This document shows, piece by piece, positions 34,006-43,371 of a stretch of DNA of 64,000 nucleotides. How positions within the stretch are numbered: the first letter of the stretch is position 1; each line of letters begins with the position of its first letter. The notes beneath the pieces are model-generated. The model saw nothing but the letters and a program-made list of their open reading frames with translations, was not told the origin of the DNA and made no database searches. The stretch is from contig NZ_CP149932.1 of assembly GCF_037949795.1 (NCBI RefSeq), positions 558,001 to 622,000 of the forward strand, given 5' to 3'. A program made the translations under genes and the position numbers. This DNA comes from Thioclava sp. GXIMD2076. Its GTDB lineage: Bacteria; Pseudomonadota; Alphaproteobacteria; Rhodobacterales; Rhodobacteraceae.

Positions 34006-35934
34006 ATGAGCGACCTCCCGCAGACCCAAACTTCGAGCACGCCGCTTCTGGACCGTGTACGCCTGCCCGCCGATATGAAGGGCCTGAGCGACCGCGAACT
34101 GATCCAGCTGGCGGGCGAGTTGCGCCGTGAAACCATTGCCGCCGTGTCCGAAACCGGCGGCCATCTGGGCGCGGGTCTAGGCGTGGTGGAGCTGACCGTG
34201 GCGTTACATGCCGTGTTTGACGCCCCGCGCGACAAGATCGTCTGGGACGTGGGCCACCAGTGCTATCCGCACAAGATCCTGACCGGACGCCGCGACCGTA
34301 TCCGCACCCTGCGGATGGAGGATGGGCTGTCGGGCTTTACCAAACGCTCGGAAAGCGCCTATGACCCGTTCGGGGCGGGCCACAGCTCGACCTCGATCTC
34401 GGCGGCGGTGGGGTTCTCGGCGGCACGCGAGCTGGGGGCCGAAACCGGCGACGCGATCGCAGTGATCGGTGATGGTGCCCTGACCGGCGGTATGGCCTTC
34501 GAGGCGCTCAACCACGGCGGCCACCTGAAGAACCGCGTGTTTGTGGTGCTCAATGATAACGAGATGTCGATCGCGCCGCCCGTGGGTGCGCTCTCGACCT
34601 ATCTGACGCGGCTCTATTCCGAGAGCCCGTTCCAGGATCTCAAGGAGGTCGCCAAGGGCGCGGCCCGAACCTTCCTGCCCGAACCGTTCAAGGAAGGGGC
34701 GAAACGCGCCAAGGAAATGCTCAAGGGCATGGCCATGGGCGGCACCCTGTTCGAGGAACTGGGATTCACCTATGTCGGCCCCGTGGACGGGCATGATCTG
34801 GAGAGCCTGCTGCCGCTTCTGCGCACGCTGAAGGCGCGCGCCCGCGGACCGGTGCTGATCCATGCGCTGACCAAGAAGGGCAAGGGCTATGCCCCCGCCG
34901 AGAGCCGCCCCGATGGCGGCCATGCGACGGCCAAGTTCAACCTCGCCACGGGCGAACAGAAGAAGGCGCCCTCGAACGCTCCTTCCTACACCAAGGTTTT
35001 CGCCGAGGCGCTGATCTCCGAGGCCAATCGCGACGGCACGATCGTGGGCGTGACAGCGGCGATGCCCGATGGCACGGGGCTGAAGGAATTCGGGGCGCAT
35101 CACCCGCGCCGGATGTTCGATGTGGGCATTGCCGAACAGCATGCCGTGACCTTCTCGGCGGGGCTTGCCGCCTCGGGGATGAAGCCGTTCTGCGCGATCT
35201 ATTCGACCTTCCTGCAGCGCGGCTATGACCAGATCGTGCATGATGTGGCAATCCAGAAACTACCGGTGCGCTTTGCCATCGACCGTGCGGGGCTTGTGGG
35301 CGCCGATGGCGCGACCCATGCGGGCGCCTTTGATACAGCCTTCCTCGCCAACCTCCCCGACTTCGTGGTGATGGCGGCGGGTGACGAGGCGGAGCTGGTG
35401 CATATGGTGGCGACCGCTGCGGCCATCAACGACCGCCCCTCGGCCTTCCGCTACCCGCGTGGCGAGGGTATGGGCGTGGATATGCCGCAGCAGGGCGTGC
35501 CGCTGGAGATCGGGAAAGGCCGCATCCTCCAAGAGGGCGCGCAGGTCGCCATCCTCAGCTATGGCGCGCGCCTTTCGGAGGTGCTGAAGGCCACCGAGGC
35601 ACTGCGCGCGCGCGGCATCCAACCGACCGTGGCTGATGCCCGCTTCTGCAAACCCTTGGACAAGGATCTTATCCTGCGCCTTGTGGCCGAGCATGAGGCG
35701 ATCCTGACCATCGAGGAAGGTGCGATTGGCGGCTTTGCCAGCCATGTGCAGAATTTCCTGATGGAAGAGGGCGTGTTCGACCGTGGCTTCAAGCTGCGCT
35801 CGATGGTGCTGCCCGATGATTTCATCAACCATGCCTCGCCCGAGAAGATGTATGAGGTGGCGGGGATGAATGCCGTGCAGATCGAGGCGAAGGTCTTGGA
35901 GATGCTGAACATCTCGGTGGCCAAACGCGCCTGA
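34006..35934 (+). CDS. dxs: 1-deoxy-D-xylulose-5-phosphate synthase
   Basis: 642-residue thiamine-diphosphate enzyme, the first step of the MEP isoprenoid pathway, condensing pyruvate with glyceraldehyde 3-phosphate. It has the [10 protein letters not shown] motif, the ThDP-binding block [15 protein letters not shown] with NDNEMSI, and the transketolase central ([18 protein letters not shown]) and C-terminal domains. Full length. It follows ispA at 19 bases and is followed by a terminator shared with the convergent HAD gene. Confidence 0.97.
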   Translation: MSDLPQTQTSSTPLLDRVRLPADMKGLSDRELIQLAGELRRETIAAVSETGGHLGAGLGVVELTVALHAVFDAPRDKIVWDVGHQCYPHKILTGRRDRIRTLRMEDGLSGFTKRSESAYDPFGAGHSSTSISAAVGFSAARELGAETGDAIAVIGDGALTGGMAFEALNHGGHLKNRVFVVLNDNEMSIAPPVGALSTYLTRLYSESPFQDLKEVAKGAARTFLPEPFKEGAKRAKEMLKGMAMGGTLFEELGFTYVGPVDGHDLESLLPLLRTLKARARGPVLIHALTKKGKGYAPAESRPDGGHATAKFNLATGEQKKAPSNAPSYTKVFAEALISEANRDGTIVGVTAAMPDGTGLKEFGAHHPRRMFDVGIAEQHAVTFSAGLAASGMKPFCAIYSTFLQRGYDQIVHDVAIQKLPVRFAIDRAGLVGADGATHAGAFDTAFLANLPDFVVMAAGDEAELVHMVATAAAINDRPSAFRYPRGEGMGVDMPQQGVPLEIGKGRILQEGAQVAILSYGARLSEVLKATEALRARGIQPTVADARFCKPLDKDLILRLVAEHEAILTIEEGAIGGFASHVQNFLMEEGVFDRGFKLRSMVLPDDFINHASPEKMYEVAGMNAVQIEAKVLEMLNISVAKRA

Positions 35935-35960
35935 GCCAGAGCAGTGCTGCAAATGACGGG

Positions 35961-35985
35961 CGGCACCCTTGCGGGTGCCGTTTCG
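35961..35985 (+). terminator. Terminator after dxs
   Basis: CGGCACCC/GGGTGCCG stem (8 bp, loop TTGC) followed by TTTCG. It lies between the convergent dxs and HAD genes and works best for dxs. Confidence 0.75.
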
Positions 35986-35987
35986 CG

Positions 35988-36605
35988 TTAGATCGCCTCT
36001 TCGGGTGTCAAAAGCCCTTCGGCCACCAGCCTGTCGGCCCAAGCCTCTGGCGTAGTGAAGAGATGCCCCTTCCACCCGCGCGCTTCAGCAGCCTGGATAT
36101 TATCGGCGCGGTCATCGGCAAAGAGAAGCGCCTCGGGGGCCACGCCACAATCCGCCTCGAGCATCCGGTAGATCTCGGGATCGGGCTTGATCACGCCCAT
36201 GTGGCCCGAAATATAGCGGCGATCGAACTCCTGCAGGAAATCGTATTTGCCCTCGGCCATCGCGAAGGTTCCGATTCCGAAATTCGACAGCGCGAAGACC
36301 GGAATGCCCTTGGCCCTGAGCGCCCGCAGGAGCCGCACGGAATGCGGGATTGCGGGCGAGGCCATCTGTAGCCAGTCGGCATTCCAGCGCAGGATCTGCT
36401 CGCGCCATTCGGGATGCGCCTCCGCCAGCGCCGCGCAGAGATCGGGAAGGTTGCCGCCCTTGTCGACTGCATCATTCATCGCATGCAGATCGACCTCCGC
36501 AAACAGACGCTTGCGGTCTTGGGCGTCCATGAACGTGTCGAAATGCCGCTCGGGCTGCCATTCGAGAAGCACGTTCCCGATGTCGAAAACAACGGCTTCG
36601 ATCAT
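35988..36605 (-). CDS. HAD-family hydrolase
   Basis: 205 residues of the HAD superfamily, IA subfamily. Motif I is VFDIGNVLLEW (nucleophile Asp; the second Asp of the common D-x-D is replaced by G-N as in haloacid-dehalogenase/epoxide-hydrolase-N-like members). Motif II is LSNFGIG, motif III the Lys in GVIKPDPEIY, and motif IV LLFADDRADN. Probably a small-molecule phosphatase; substrate unknown. The ATG at 36605 overlaps the stop of fghA (ATGA), so it is coupled with the formaldehyde gene. A GTG at 36611 is an alternative. Confidence 0.88.
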   Translation of the reverse strand: MIEAVVFDIGNVLLEWQPERHFDTFMDAQDRKRLFAEVDLHAMNDAVDKGGNLPDLCAALAEAHPEWREQILRWNADWLQMASPAIPHSVRLLRALRAKGIPVFALSNFGIGTFAMAEGKYDFLQEFDRRYISGHMGVIKPDPEIYRMLEADCGVAPEALLFADDRADNIQAAEARGWKGHLFTTPEAWADRLVAEGLLTPEEAI

Positions 36606-37432
36606 TTCCACAGTGCCTCGGCATGGAAGGCCAGATGATCGGCCATGAGACTCTGGACGAAGAAATAGCTGTGGTCATAGCCCTTCTGCATACGGAAGGT
36701 GCCTTCCTGACGGCGCCCCATCATGGCACCCGCCAGCGCCTCGGGGCGCAGCAGATCGAGGAACTGGTCGGAGGCGCCCTGATCCACCAGAACAGGGCCG
36801 TCAAAGCCCAGCTCCGTCATCAGATGGGTACTGTCATGCTCGAGCCACGCGCCCTCATCCGCGCCGAGATAGGCGCCCAGCTGCTTGCGGCCCCAGTCGC
36901 TCTGGGTGGGCTGCGCGATGGGCGCAAAGGCCGAAACCGAGCGGAAGCGGCCCGGCAGGCGCATCGCCATGGTCAGCGCCCCATGCCCGCCCATCGAATG
37001 GCCGGTGACCGACTGGCGATCGGGGTCGATGGCAAATTCCGACATCAGCAGCGCGGGAAGCTCCTCGGCGACATAATCCCACATGCGGAAATGCTTGGCC
37101 CAAGGGTCTTGCGTCGCGTTCACATAGAAGCCCGCGCCCTGCCCCAGATCATAGGCCTCGTCATTGGCCACGCCCTCGCCGCGCGGCGAGGTATCGGGGA
37201 AGACAAGCCCCACACCATGCTCCGCCGCCCATGCCTGCGCGCCCGCTTTGGTCATCGCGTTCTCATGGGTGCAGGTCAGCCCCGAGAGATACCACAGAAG
37301 CGGCACGGGGCCATCCTCGGCCTCTTCGGGCAGGAACAGACCAAAGGTCATCTCGGTGCCGGTGGACTTGGCATCATGCGCATAGACGCCCTGAACGCCC
37401 TCGAAGCAGCGGTTTTCGGAAATAATGCGCAT
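36602..37432 (-). CDS. fghA: S-formylglutathione hydrolase
   Basis: 276-residue alpha/beta hydrolase that splits S-formylglutathione to formate and glutathione in glutathione-dependent formaldehyde oxidation. The nucleophile is Ser146 in GHSMGGHGA. The HENAMTKAGAQ, DTSPRGEGV and YDHSYFFVQS blocks are typical, the last holding the catalytic histidine. The partner glutathione-dependent formaldehyde dehydrogenase gene is not in this window. It is coupled to the HAD gene, and only 12 bp separate it from the AEC carrier gene upstream on the same strand. Confidence 0.95.
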   Translation of the reverse strand: MRIISENRCFEGVQGVYAHDAKSTGTEMTFGLFLPEEAEDGPVPLLWYLSGLTCTHENAMTKAGAQAWAAEHGVGLVFPDTSPRGEGVANDEAYDLGQGAGFYVNATQDPWAKHFRMWDYVAEELPALLMSEFAIDPDRQSVTGHSMGGHGALTMAMRLPGRFRSVSAFAPIAQPTQSDWGRKQLGAYLGADEGAWLEHDSTHLMTELGFDGPVLVDQGASDQFLDLLRPEALAGAMMGRRQEGTFRMQKGYDHSYFFVQSLMADHLAFHAEALWK

Positions 37433-37444
37433 GATGCCCTCTCG

Positions 37445-38359
37445 TTATTGGATCCAGTGCAGGATGACTGGCAGCGTTAGAATACTGGCGGCAGTCGACA
37501 CGAAGATCGCCGCAGAGACCCGTGGCGCGCCGACATTGTAGTTCTGCGCCAGCATGTAGACATTTCCCGCGACAGGCAAGGACGCGGTGGCCACCATCAC
37601 CCCCGCATCGAACCGGTCGACACCATAGACGAAAAACGCCGAAAGCGCGACGATGCCCGGATGGAGTGACAGTTTGCAGACCGAAAGCCACGAAGCCGGC
37701 CCCAGCCGGTTGAGCGTCAGCGCCGCAAGGCTCGCGCCGATAGCAAAAAGCGCGCCGGGCGTGGCGGCAGCGGCCAGCATCTTGACCGTCTCCGACAGCC
37801 ATGCCGGCATGGGAATGCCGCAAGCCGACCACAGGAGCCCCAGCGCCATTGAGCCGATCATCGGATTCTTCACGATCCCCAAGGCAATCGGCGCGACTGC
37901 CACCCGTCCTGTGCGGGCGGCGCTCAGGACCACCGTGAACAGCACCGAGAACACGATAAGATCGACGCAAAGCACCATGATGATCGGCGCCACCGCCTGC
38001 GGGCCGAGCACAGCGGCCAGCATCGGCACACCCAGAAAGCCGGTATTGCCGATCATTGCCGTCTGGGCTTCCATCGCCGACATATCCGTGGCCTCGCCAC
38101 GGAACTTGGCCACCGCAAAAGCCATCAGCCAGATACAGAGCGAGCCGGTGAAATAGGCCGCCATGAAACGGCCCTGAAACACATGGCTGATCTCCAGACC
38201 GGAGGTGAAATCGAACAGCATCGCGGAGAGCGGGAAGAAGAAGATAAACTTCGTGAGATAGGCCGTGGCCGCAGGCGGGAAGAACCCGACCTTACCGGCA
38301 AACCAGCCAAGCGCGATCAGGGCAAAAAACGGAAGCAATTGCAGGAAGATATCGAACAT
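37445..38359 (-). CDS. AEC family transporter
   Basis: 304 residues with about ten membrane helices. It is a member of the auxin-efflux-carrier family, with the half-repeat sequences NTGFLGVPM, IALGIVKNPMIGS and an asparagine/proline-rich break PVAGNVYMLAQNYNVGA. Bacterial members move organic acids such as malate or malonate; substrate unknown here. It ends 12 bp before fghA, so the two are probably co-transcribed, with no obvious functional link to formaldehyde. Confidence 0.87.
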   Translation of the reverse strand: MFDIFLQLLPFFALIALGWFAGKVGFFPPAATAYLTKFIFFFPLSAMLFDFTSGLEISHVFQGRFMAAYFTGSLCIWLMAFAVAKFRGEATDMSAMEAQTAMIGNTGFLGVPMLAAVLGPQAVAPIIMVLCVDLIVFSVLFTVVLSAARTGRVAVAPIALGIVKNPMIGSMALGLLWSACGIPMPAWLSETVKMLAAAATPGALFAIGASLAALTLNRLGPASWLSVCKLSLHPGIVALSAFFVYGVDRFDAGVMVATASLPVAGNVYMLAQNYNVGAPRVSAAIFVSTAASILTLPVILHWIQ

Positions 38360-38452
38360 AGAAAATCCGCTAGCACGGCTTTTTTGAAAGGGCCAGCGCG
38401 GGCTCCGTGAGCGTACTCAAATAGCCCCGCACTGCTCGTTTTTGCAGCGCTC

Positions 38453-39430
38453 TCAACCGCCGCCGATCAACACGCCCGCGGCAAAGACCAGCGCCCCGCC
38501 CAGCACGACCTGGAAGACCGCACGCAGGAAGGGGGTTTCCATATAGCGGTTCTGGATCCATGCGATGGCCCAGAGTTCGACGAACACCACCACCATCGCG
38601 ATGATCGTCGCCGTCCAGAAATCGGGGATGAGATAGGGCAGCGCATGGCCAAGCCCGCCCAGCGCGGTCATCACCCCCGAGGCGAGACCACGTTTCAGCG
38701 GCGAACCACGGCCCGAGATCACCCCGTCATCATGGGCGGCCTCCGTGAAGCCCATCGAGATCCCCGCGCCTACCGAGGCAGCAAGCCCCACCAGCAGCGT
38801 GGTCTTGGGGTCCTGGGTGGCAAAGGCTGTGGCAAAGATCGGTGCCAGCGTCGAGACCGAGCCATCCATCAGACCCGCAAGACCGGGCTGCACCCATGTC
38901 AGCACGAACTGGCGATGCGCCGCGCGATCCTCTTCCTCGCGGGCATCCGGTGTGAGGTGCTCTTCCATCAGATGTTCGGCGGTCGCTTCATGACCTGCCT
39001 CGGCTGCGGCCAGATCGCCCAGAAGCTTGCGGGTCGCTGCATCCGTCGCCCGCGCGGCGGCCGCCACATAGAACCGTTCGGCCTGCCGTTCCATCGCGGC
39101 GGCCTCGCCGCGCATGGCCTCCAGCGACATGGTCTCGGCCATCCAGACCGGCTTGCGGGCATAGAACCCCGCCACGAACTCGCGCCGCACCAAAGGGATC
39201 ACATCACCGAAGCGGGCCTGATGTGCCTCGATCAGGCGGCGGCGATGCTCGTCCTCCTCCAGCGCCATACCGTCGAAGACCTTGGCGGAGGACGGAAATT
39301 CGGCACGCAGATGCTCGGCGAACTGGCGGTAGATCCGCGCATCATCCTCCTCGGACGAAATCGCCAATGCGAGGATTTCCTGTTCGTTGAGATCGGAAAA
39401 ACGGCGGCGGTTGCCAAGGAAGGAAAACAT
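38453..39430 (-). CDS. mbfA: MbfA: membrane-bound ferritin, ferritin-like plus VIT1 domains
   Basis: 325 residues. The N-terminal part (about 15-165) is a ferritin-like rubrerythrin domain with acidic di-iron residues ([39 protein letters not shown]). The C-terminal part (170-325) is a CCC1/VIT1-type membrane domain ([32 protein letters not shown]). Such proteins export iron and protect against peroxide in Agrobacterium and Bradyrhizobium. The ATG at 39430 was taken; an upstream TTG at 39445 would lie next to the iron box. A perfect Irr-type box lies just upstream. Confidence 0.93.
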   Translation of the reverse strand: MFSFLGNRRRFSDLNEQEILALAISSEEDDARIYRQFAEHLRAEFPSSAKVFDGMALEEDEHRRRLIEAHQARFGDVIPLVRREFVAGFYARKPVWMAETMSLEAMRGEAAAMERQAERFYVAAAARATDAATRKLLGDLAAAEAGHEATAEHLMEEHLTPDAREEEDRAAHRQFVLTWVQPGLAGLMDGSVSTLAPIFATAFATQDPKTTLLVGLAASVGAGISMGFTEAAHDDGVISGRGSPLKRGLASGVMTALGGLGHALPYLIPDFWTATIIAMVVVFVELWAIAWIQNRYMETPFLRAVFQVVLGGALVFAAGVLIGGG

Positions 39431-39445
39431 AGGCGCGGCCCTCAA

Positions 39446-39464
39446 GTTTAGAATAATTCTAAAC
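39446..39464. promoter_or_regulatory. Iron control element (Irr-type box) of mbfA
   Basis: GTTTAGAATAATTCTAAAC is a 19-bp palindrome with one central base, 16 bases before the mbfA start. It matches the TTTAGAA-N-TTCTAAA core I know for the Irr iron control element. Irr would bind it when iron is low and repress mbfA; this is inference from motif and gene. Confidence 0.85.
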
Positions 39465-39515
39465 TACCCGAGCCACGCCGATTTGCAACCCTGCAAACGC
39501 ATCCTAAACGCGAGG

Positions 39516-40439
39516 TTACATCACACCCGTCTCATCACGCCCGATATGACGCTCGCCACGGGCTTTCGCCAGCTGGATCTGATGCTCGCGCTCGCGGAAA
39601 CGGGCGCGGTCTTCCTCGGAATATTCGCCCACGCAATGATGGCACTGCACACCCTGCTCGAATTCAGGGCGCTGCCTGTCCTCGGGGGCCAGCGGACGGC
39701 GGCAGGCATGGCAGACCTCGCGGTGCTTGCCCTGATCGAGCCCGTGGGTCAGCGCCACACGCCCGTCAAAGACAAAACAATCCCCTTCCCAGAGGCTCTC
39801 TTCCTTGGGCATCTCCTCGAGATATTTCAGGATGCCGCCCTTGAGGTGATAGACATCCTCCACACCCTGCCCGATCAGGTAGTTGGTGGATTTCTCGCAG
39901 CGGATACCGCCGGTGCAAAACATCGCCACGCGCTTGTTGTGGAAGCGCTCACGGTTCTCTTCCCACCATTTCGGGAAATCGCGGAAGGTCTTGGTCTTGG
40001 GGTCCACGGCCCCCTTGAACGTGCCGATATCGACCTCGTAATCGTTACGCGTATCGATCACTACCACATCGGGGGCCTGAATAAGCTCGTTCCACTCCTC
40101 GGGCGTGCAATAATTGCCCACAGAGGCCGTCGGATCCACATCCGGCTGGCCCATCGTCACGATCTCTTTCTTCAGCTTCACCTTCATGCGCAGGAAGGGC
40201 TCGTCCTCGGCCGTGCTTTCCTTCCAATCGAGGCCGGCACAACCGGGCAAGGCGCGCACATGGGCCAGCACTGCATCGATCCCTTCACGCGGGCCTGCAA
40301 TGGTGCCATTGATCCCCTCATGCGCCAGCAAAAGCGTGCCCTTGACGCCAGCCTCCTGCGCAAGCGCCAGGAGCGGGCCGCGGATAGCGGCCAGATCATC
40401 GAATCGGGTGAAGTGGTAGAGTGCGGCTACGATATACAT
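39516..40439 (-). CDS. trhO: tRNA uridine(34) hydroxylase (rhodanese family)
   Basis: 307 residues. TrhO (YceA) makes 5-hydroxyuridine at tRNA position 34 with molecular oxygen. The N-terminal acylphosphatase-like domain ([15 protein letters not shown]) precedes a rhodanese domain with Cys175 in [12 protein letters not shown], plus Cys181. The C-terminus has a zinc-like CHACRRP and CHHC arrangement. Full length. It is divergent from pncA, with a 134-base spacer. No obvious terminator before mbfA was seen. Confidence 0.95.
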   Translation of the reverse strand: MYIVAALYHFTRFDDLAAIRGPLLALAQEAGVKGTLLLAHEGINGTIAGPREGIDAVLAHVRALPGCAGLDWKESTAEDEPFLRMKVKLKKEIVTMGQPDVDPTASVGNYCTPEEWNELIQAPDVVVIDTRNDYEVDIGTFKGAVDPKTKTFRDFPKWWEENRERFHNKRVAMFCTGGIRCEKSTNYLIGQGVEDVYHLKGGILKYLEEMPKEESLWEGDCFVFDGRVALTHGLDQGKHREVCHACRRPLAPEDRQRPEFEQGVQCHHCVGEYSEEDRARFREREHQIQLAKARGERHIGRDETGVM

Positions 40440-40573
40440 GGGCCTGCGTTTACTGCTTCGGGTGCCCGTCAGGCAAGTCCGATATAATCGGTATTCCCGC
40501 CACAGCTTTGCGTCGTCGGTTGACCCTTCCTCGTTGCCCGCCTAGCGTGAGCCCGTTACAACAGGAGCTGCCC

Positions 40574-41167
40574 ATGACCACCGCCCTTATCGTCATCGAC
40601 ATGCAGAACGATTTCTGTCCGGGCGGAAAGCTCGCTGTGGCCGAGGGCAACCTGATCGTGGGCGAGATCAATGCGCTGATGGGCCGCCATGAGGTGACAG
40701 TGCTGACGCAGGACTGGCATCCGGCCGACCATCAATCCTTTGCCTCGAACCACGGGGCCGATCCCTATTCCCTCACCCAGATGCCCTACGGTCCGCAGGT
40801 GCTCTGGCCGGACCACTGTGTGCAGGGGACAGACGGAGCGGCCTTCCACCCCGAACTGGCGACAGATCCCGCCGATCTGGTGCTGCGCAAGGGATTCCGC
40901 CCCGCAATCGACAGCTATTCGGCCTTCTTCGAGAATGACCAGACCACGCCCACGGGGCTGCATGGCTATCTGCGCGAGCGCGGTGTGACGGATCTCACCT
41001 TCTGCGGTCTCGCGCTCGATTTCTGTGTGGCGTGGTCCGCACTCGATGCGGTGAAGCTGGGCTATAAGGTTGCTGTCAAACGCTCTGCCTGCCGTGGCAT
41101 CGATCTGGACGGGTCGCTCGAGGCGGCACTGACCAAGATGGACGCGGCCGGCATCCGCCTTATCTGA
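40574..41167 (+). CDS. pncA: Nicotinamidase
   Basis: 197-residue isochorismatase-fold hydrolase that deamidates nicotinamide to nicotinate in NAD salvage. The catalytic triad fits Asp9 (IVIDMQNDF), the Lys in LVLRKGFRP and the Cys in LALDFCVAWSA. The metal ligands fit TQDWHPADHQSF and WPDHCVQGT. The ATG at 40574 follows AGGAGCTGCCC. A TATAAT at 40483-40488 is a likely -10 box. It is followed 80 bp later by pncB, so both nicotinate salvage steps are adjacent. Confidence 0.95.
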   Translation: MTTALIVIDMQNDFCPGGKLAVAEGNLIVGEINALMGRHEVTVLTQDWHPADHQSFASNHGADPYSLTQMPYGPQVLWPDHCVQGTDGAAFHPELATDPADLVLRKGFRPAIDSYSAFFENDQTTPTGLHGYLRERGVTDLTFCGLALDFCVAWSALDAVKLGYKVAVKRSACRGIDLDGSLEAALTKMDAAGIRLI

Positions 41168-41247
41168 GCGGAGAAGACAAGGGCTCTGCCCTTGCCAAGT
41201 GCCTGATTTATAGGTTTAGTCCCCGCAACGAGAGGGAGGGGCCAGCC

Positions 41248-42555
41248 ATGGTCGACATCGCGACACGCGTCTATAACCACAAGTGGAAGATCGATCCGAT
41301 CATCCGCTCGCTGATCGATACCGATTTCTATAAACTCCTGATGTGCCAGTCGATCTTCCGCAACAGCCCCGATACGGTGGTGCGGTTCTCGCTGATCAAC
41401 CGCTCCAAGGATATCCGTCTGGCCGAGATGATCGACGAGAATGTCCTGCGGATGCAGCTCGATTATGCCCGCTCGCTGAAGCTCTCGCGCGGGGAAAGCA
41501 CATGGCTGCGCGGCAATACCTTCTATGGCAAACGCCAGATGTTCCGCTCTGATTTCATGGAGTGGTTCGATAACTACCAGCTGCCCGAATACGATTTGCA
41601 GGTGAAGGATGGTCAATACGAGCTGACCTTCGAAGGCAAATGGCATGAGGTCATGCTTTGGGAGATCCCTGCCCTTGCCATCCTGATGGAGCTGCGCTCG
41701 CGCGCGGTAGTCAACCAGATGCGCCGCTTCGAGCTGCAGGTGCTCTATGCTCGCGCGATGACCCGCATCTGGGAAAAGATCAACGTCCTCAAAGAGCTCG
41801 AGGGCCTCAAGATCGCCGATTTCGGCACCCGCCGCCGCCATAGCCACCTCTGGCAGGACTGGTGCGTGCAGGCAATGCTGGAGGGCTTGGGTGATAGCGC
41901 CAATGGCGGGGCCTTTACCGGCACCTCCAACTGCCTGATCGCCATGCGCCGCGATATCGAGGCCGTGGGCACCAATGCGCATGAATTGCCGATGGTCTAT
42001 GCCGCGCTGGCCGAGAATGACGAGGCGCTCAAGCAAGCGCCCTACAAGGTGTTGGCCGACTGGCACGAGGAGCATGAAGGCAATCTGCGCATCATCCTAC
42101 CCGACACCTATGGCACCGAAGGATTCCTCAATGACGCGCCCGACTGGCTCGCCGGCTGGACCGGTATCCGTATCGATAGCGGCGATCCAGCGCCCCTGGC
42201 GGAGAAAGCGATCAAATGGTGGGAAGCGCGTGGCGAGGATCCGCGCGAGAAACTGGTGATCTTCTCCGACGGGCTGGATGTCGAAGAGATCAAGGCGCTG
42301 CATGCGCAGTTCCATGGGCGGGTCAAATGCAGCTTCGGCTGGGGCACGCTCTTGACCAATGATTTCCGCGGCTTCGAACCCGATGGCCGGCTCGAGCCTT
42401 TCAGCCTTGTTTGCAAGGCGATCTCGGCCAATGGTCACCCTACGGTCAAGCTGTCGGATAACCCCAACAAGGCAATGGGCCCGCAATCCGAGATCGAGCG
42501 CTACCGCCGCGTCTTCGGGGCCACCGGACAGGTTGCGCGCGAGGTAATCGTCTAA
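41248..42555 (+). CDS. pncB: Nicotinate phosphoribosyltransferase
   Basis: 435 residues. It converts nicotinate and phosphoribosyl diphosphate to nicotinate mononucleotide with ATP, the second step after PncA. Family marks are LIDTDFYKLLMCQ (22-34), the substrate motif DFGTRRRHSHLWQDW (the His is the regulatory phosphorylation site in the family), GGAFTGTSNCLIA, IRIDSGDPAPLA and the FGWGTLLTNDF block. Long single-chain form. pncA-pncB form a probable operon, and the FMN riboswitch begins 84 bases after the stop. Confidence 0.96.
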   Translation: MVDIATRVYNHKWKIDPIIRSLIDTDFYKLLMCQSIFRNSPDTVVRFSLINRSKDIRLAEMIDENVLRMQLDYARSLKLSRGESTWLRGNTFYGKRQMFRSDFMEWFDNYQLPEYDLQVKDGQYELTFEGKWHEVMLWEIPALAILMELRSRAVVNQMRRFELQVLYARAMTRIWEKINVLKELEGLKIADFGTRRRHSHLWQDWCVQAMLEGLGDSANGGAFTGTSNCLIAMRRDIEAVGTNAHELPMVYAALAENDEALKQAPYKVLADWHEEHEGNLRIILPDTYGTEGFLNDAPDWLAGWTGIRIDSGDPAPLAEKAIKWWEARGEDPREKLVIFSDGLDVEEIKALHAQFHGRVKCSFGWGTLLTNDFRGFEPDGRLEPFSLVCKAISANGHPTVKLSDNPNKAMGPQSEIERYRRVFGATGQVAREVIV

Positions 42556-42639
42556 GGGCCCGAACTGCATGGGAGCTGTGCAAAATTGCCCTATCCCCGC
42601 CTCTTGCACCTGCCCTGAAAACGCGCCAGTTTCGCGCGG

Positions 42640-42775
42640 TTCTCAGGGCGGGGCGGAATTCCCCACCGGCGGTAAGCAGGATGACTGCAAGCCCGCGAGC
42701 GCCCTCCACATGAGGGGTCAGCAGATCGGGTGAGAGGCCCGGGCCGACGGTCATAGTCCGGATGGAAGAGAATGT
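42640..42775 (+). promoter_or_regulatory. FMN riboswitch (RFN element)
   Basis: This contains the conserved RFN pieces: a leading TTCTCAGGGCGGGG, GGAATTCCCCACCGGCGGTA, then AGCCCGCGAGCG, GGGTCAGCAGATCGGGTGAGA and CCGACGGTCATAGTCCGGATGGAAGAGAA. It lies 72 bases before the ribH start. FMN binding should lower ribH expression. Confidence 0.96.
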
Positions 42776-42804
42776 GCCAACTCCCGCCTGCGGGCGGTAT
42801 GGCA
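42775..42804 (+). promoter_or_regulatory. Hairpin after the FMN aptamer
   Basis: TGCCA/TGGCA encloses CCGCC/GGCGG with a short loop (42775-42804). It has no T run, so it probably acts on translation or folding, not by termination. It is a candidate expression platform for the riboswitch, 44 bases before the ribH start. Confidence 0.5.
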
Positions 42805-42847
42805 TGTGATCGCCTTGGGTGACGTGTTGTTGCGAAAGGAGATCCAG

Positions 42848-43279
42848 ATGACACCCACCCGTTACGCCTTCGTCAAAGCCCAGTGGCATGCCGATATCGT
42901 TGATCAGGCCTATAAAGGCTTCTGCGAGCTGATCCCCGCGGATCAGGTCGATGTCTTTGACGTCCCCGGCGCCTTCGAGCTGCCGCTGGTGGCCAAGAAG
43001 CTTGCCGCGACCGGCCGCTATACGGCGATTGCCTGCTCGGCCTTTGTCGTCGATGGCGGCATCTATCGCCATGATTTCGTGGCGCAGGCCGTGGTCGATG
43101 GCCTTATGAAAGCAGGATTGGACACCGGCGTTCCGGTGCTGTCGGTGTCGCTGACGCCGCATCACTATCAGGAAACCGATCACCATAACCGGATCTACAA
43201 GGAGCATTTCGTGCAGAAGGGCCGTGAGGCCGCCCAGGCCGCGCTTGGCGTGACGGCGCTGCATGCGACGCTGGCCTGA
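42848..43279 (+). CDS. ribH: 6,7-dimethyl-8-ribityllumazine synthase, type II
   Basis: 143 residues. It catalyses the last but one step of riboflavin synthesis. Sequence features follow the type II (RibH2) lumazine synthases of alphaproteobacteria: DVFDVPGAFELPLVAKKLA, the SAFVVDGGIYRHDFVAQAVVDGLM block in place of the common icosahedral form, and SLTPHHYQET. AAAGGAGATCCAG precedes the ATG at 42848. It is a single gene under an FMN riboswitch, with no other rib gene adjacent. RibH2 enzymes form decamers in the family. Confidence 0.93.
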   Translation: MTPTRYAFVKAQWHADIVDQAYKGFCELIPADQVDVFDVPGAFELPLVAKKLAATGRYTAIACSAFVVDGGIYRHDFVAQAVVDGLMKAGLDTGVPVLSVSLTPHHYQETDHHNRIYKEHFVQKGREAAQAALGVTALHATLA

Positions 43280-43317
43280 CCCCTGTCAGGTCTCCTGAAT
43301 AACAGGTCCCGCACATG

Positions 43318-43351
43318 AAAAAGACGCAAGCAACCCGCTTGCGTCTTTTTT
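43318..43351. terminator. Bidirectional terminator between ribH and pit
   Basis: AAAAAGACGCAAGC (43318-43331) and GCTTGCGTCTTTTT (43337-43350), loop AACCC. A perfect 14-bp stem with A and T runs at both ends serves both convergent genes. Confidence 0.93.
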
Positions 43352-43371
43352 GTTGTCCGCAGCCTCGAAGC

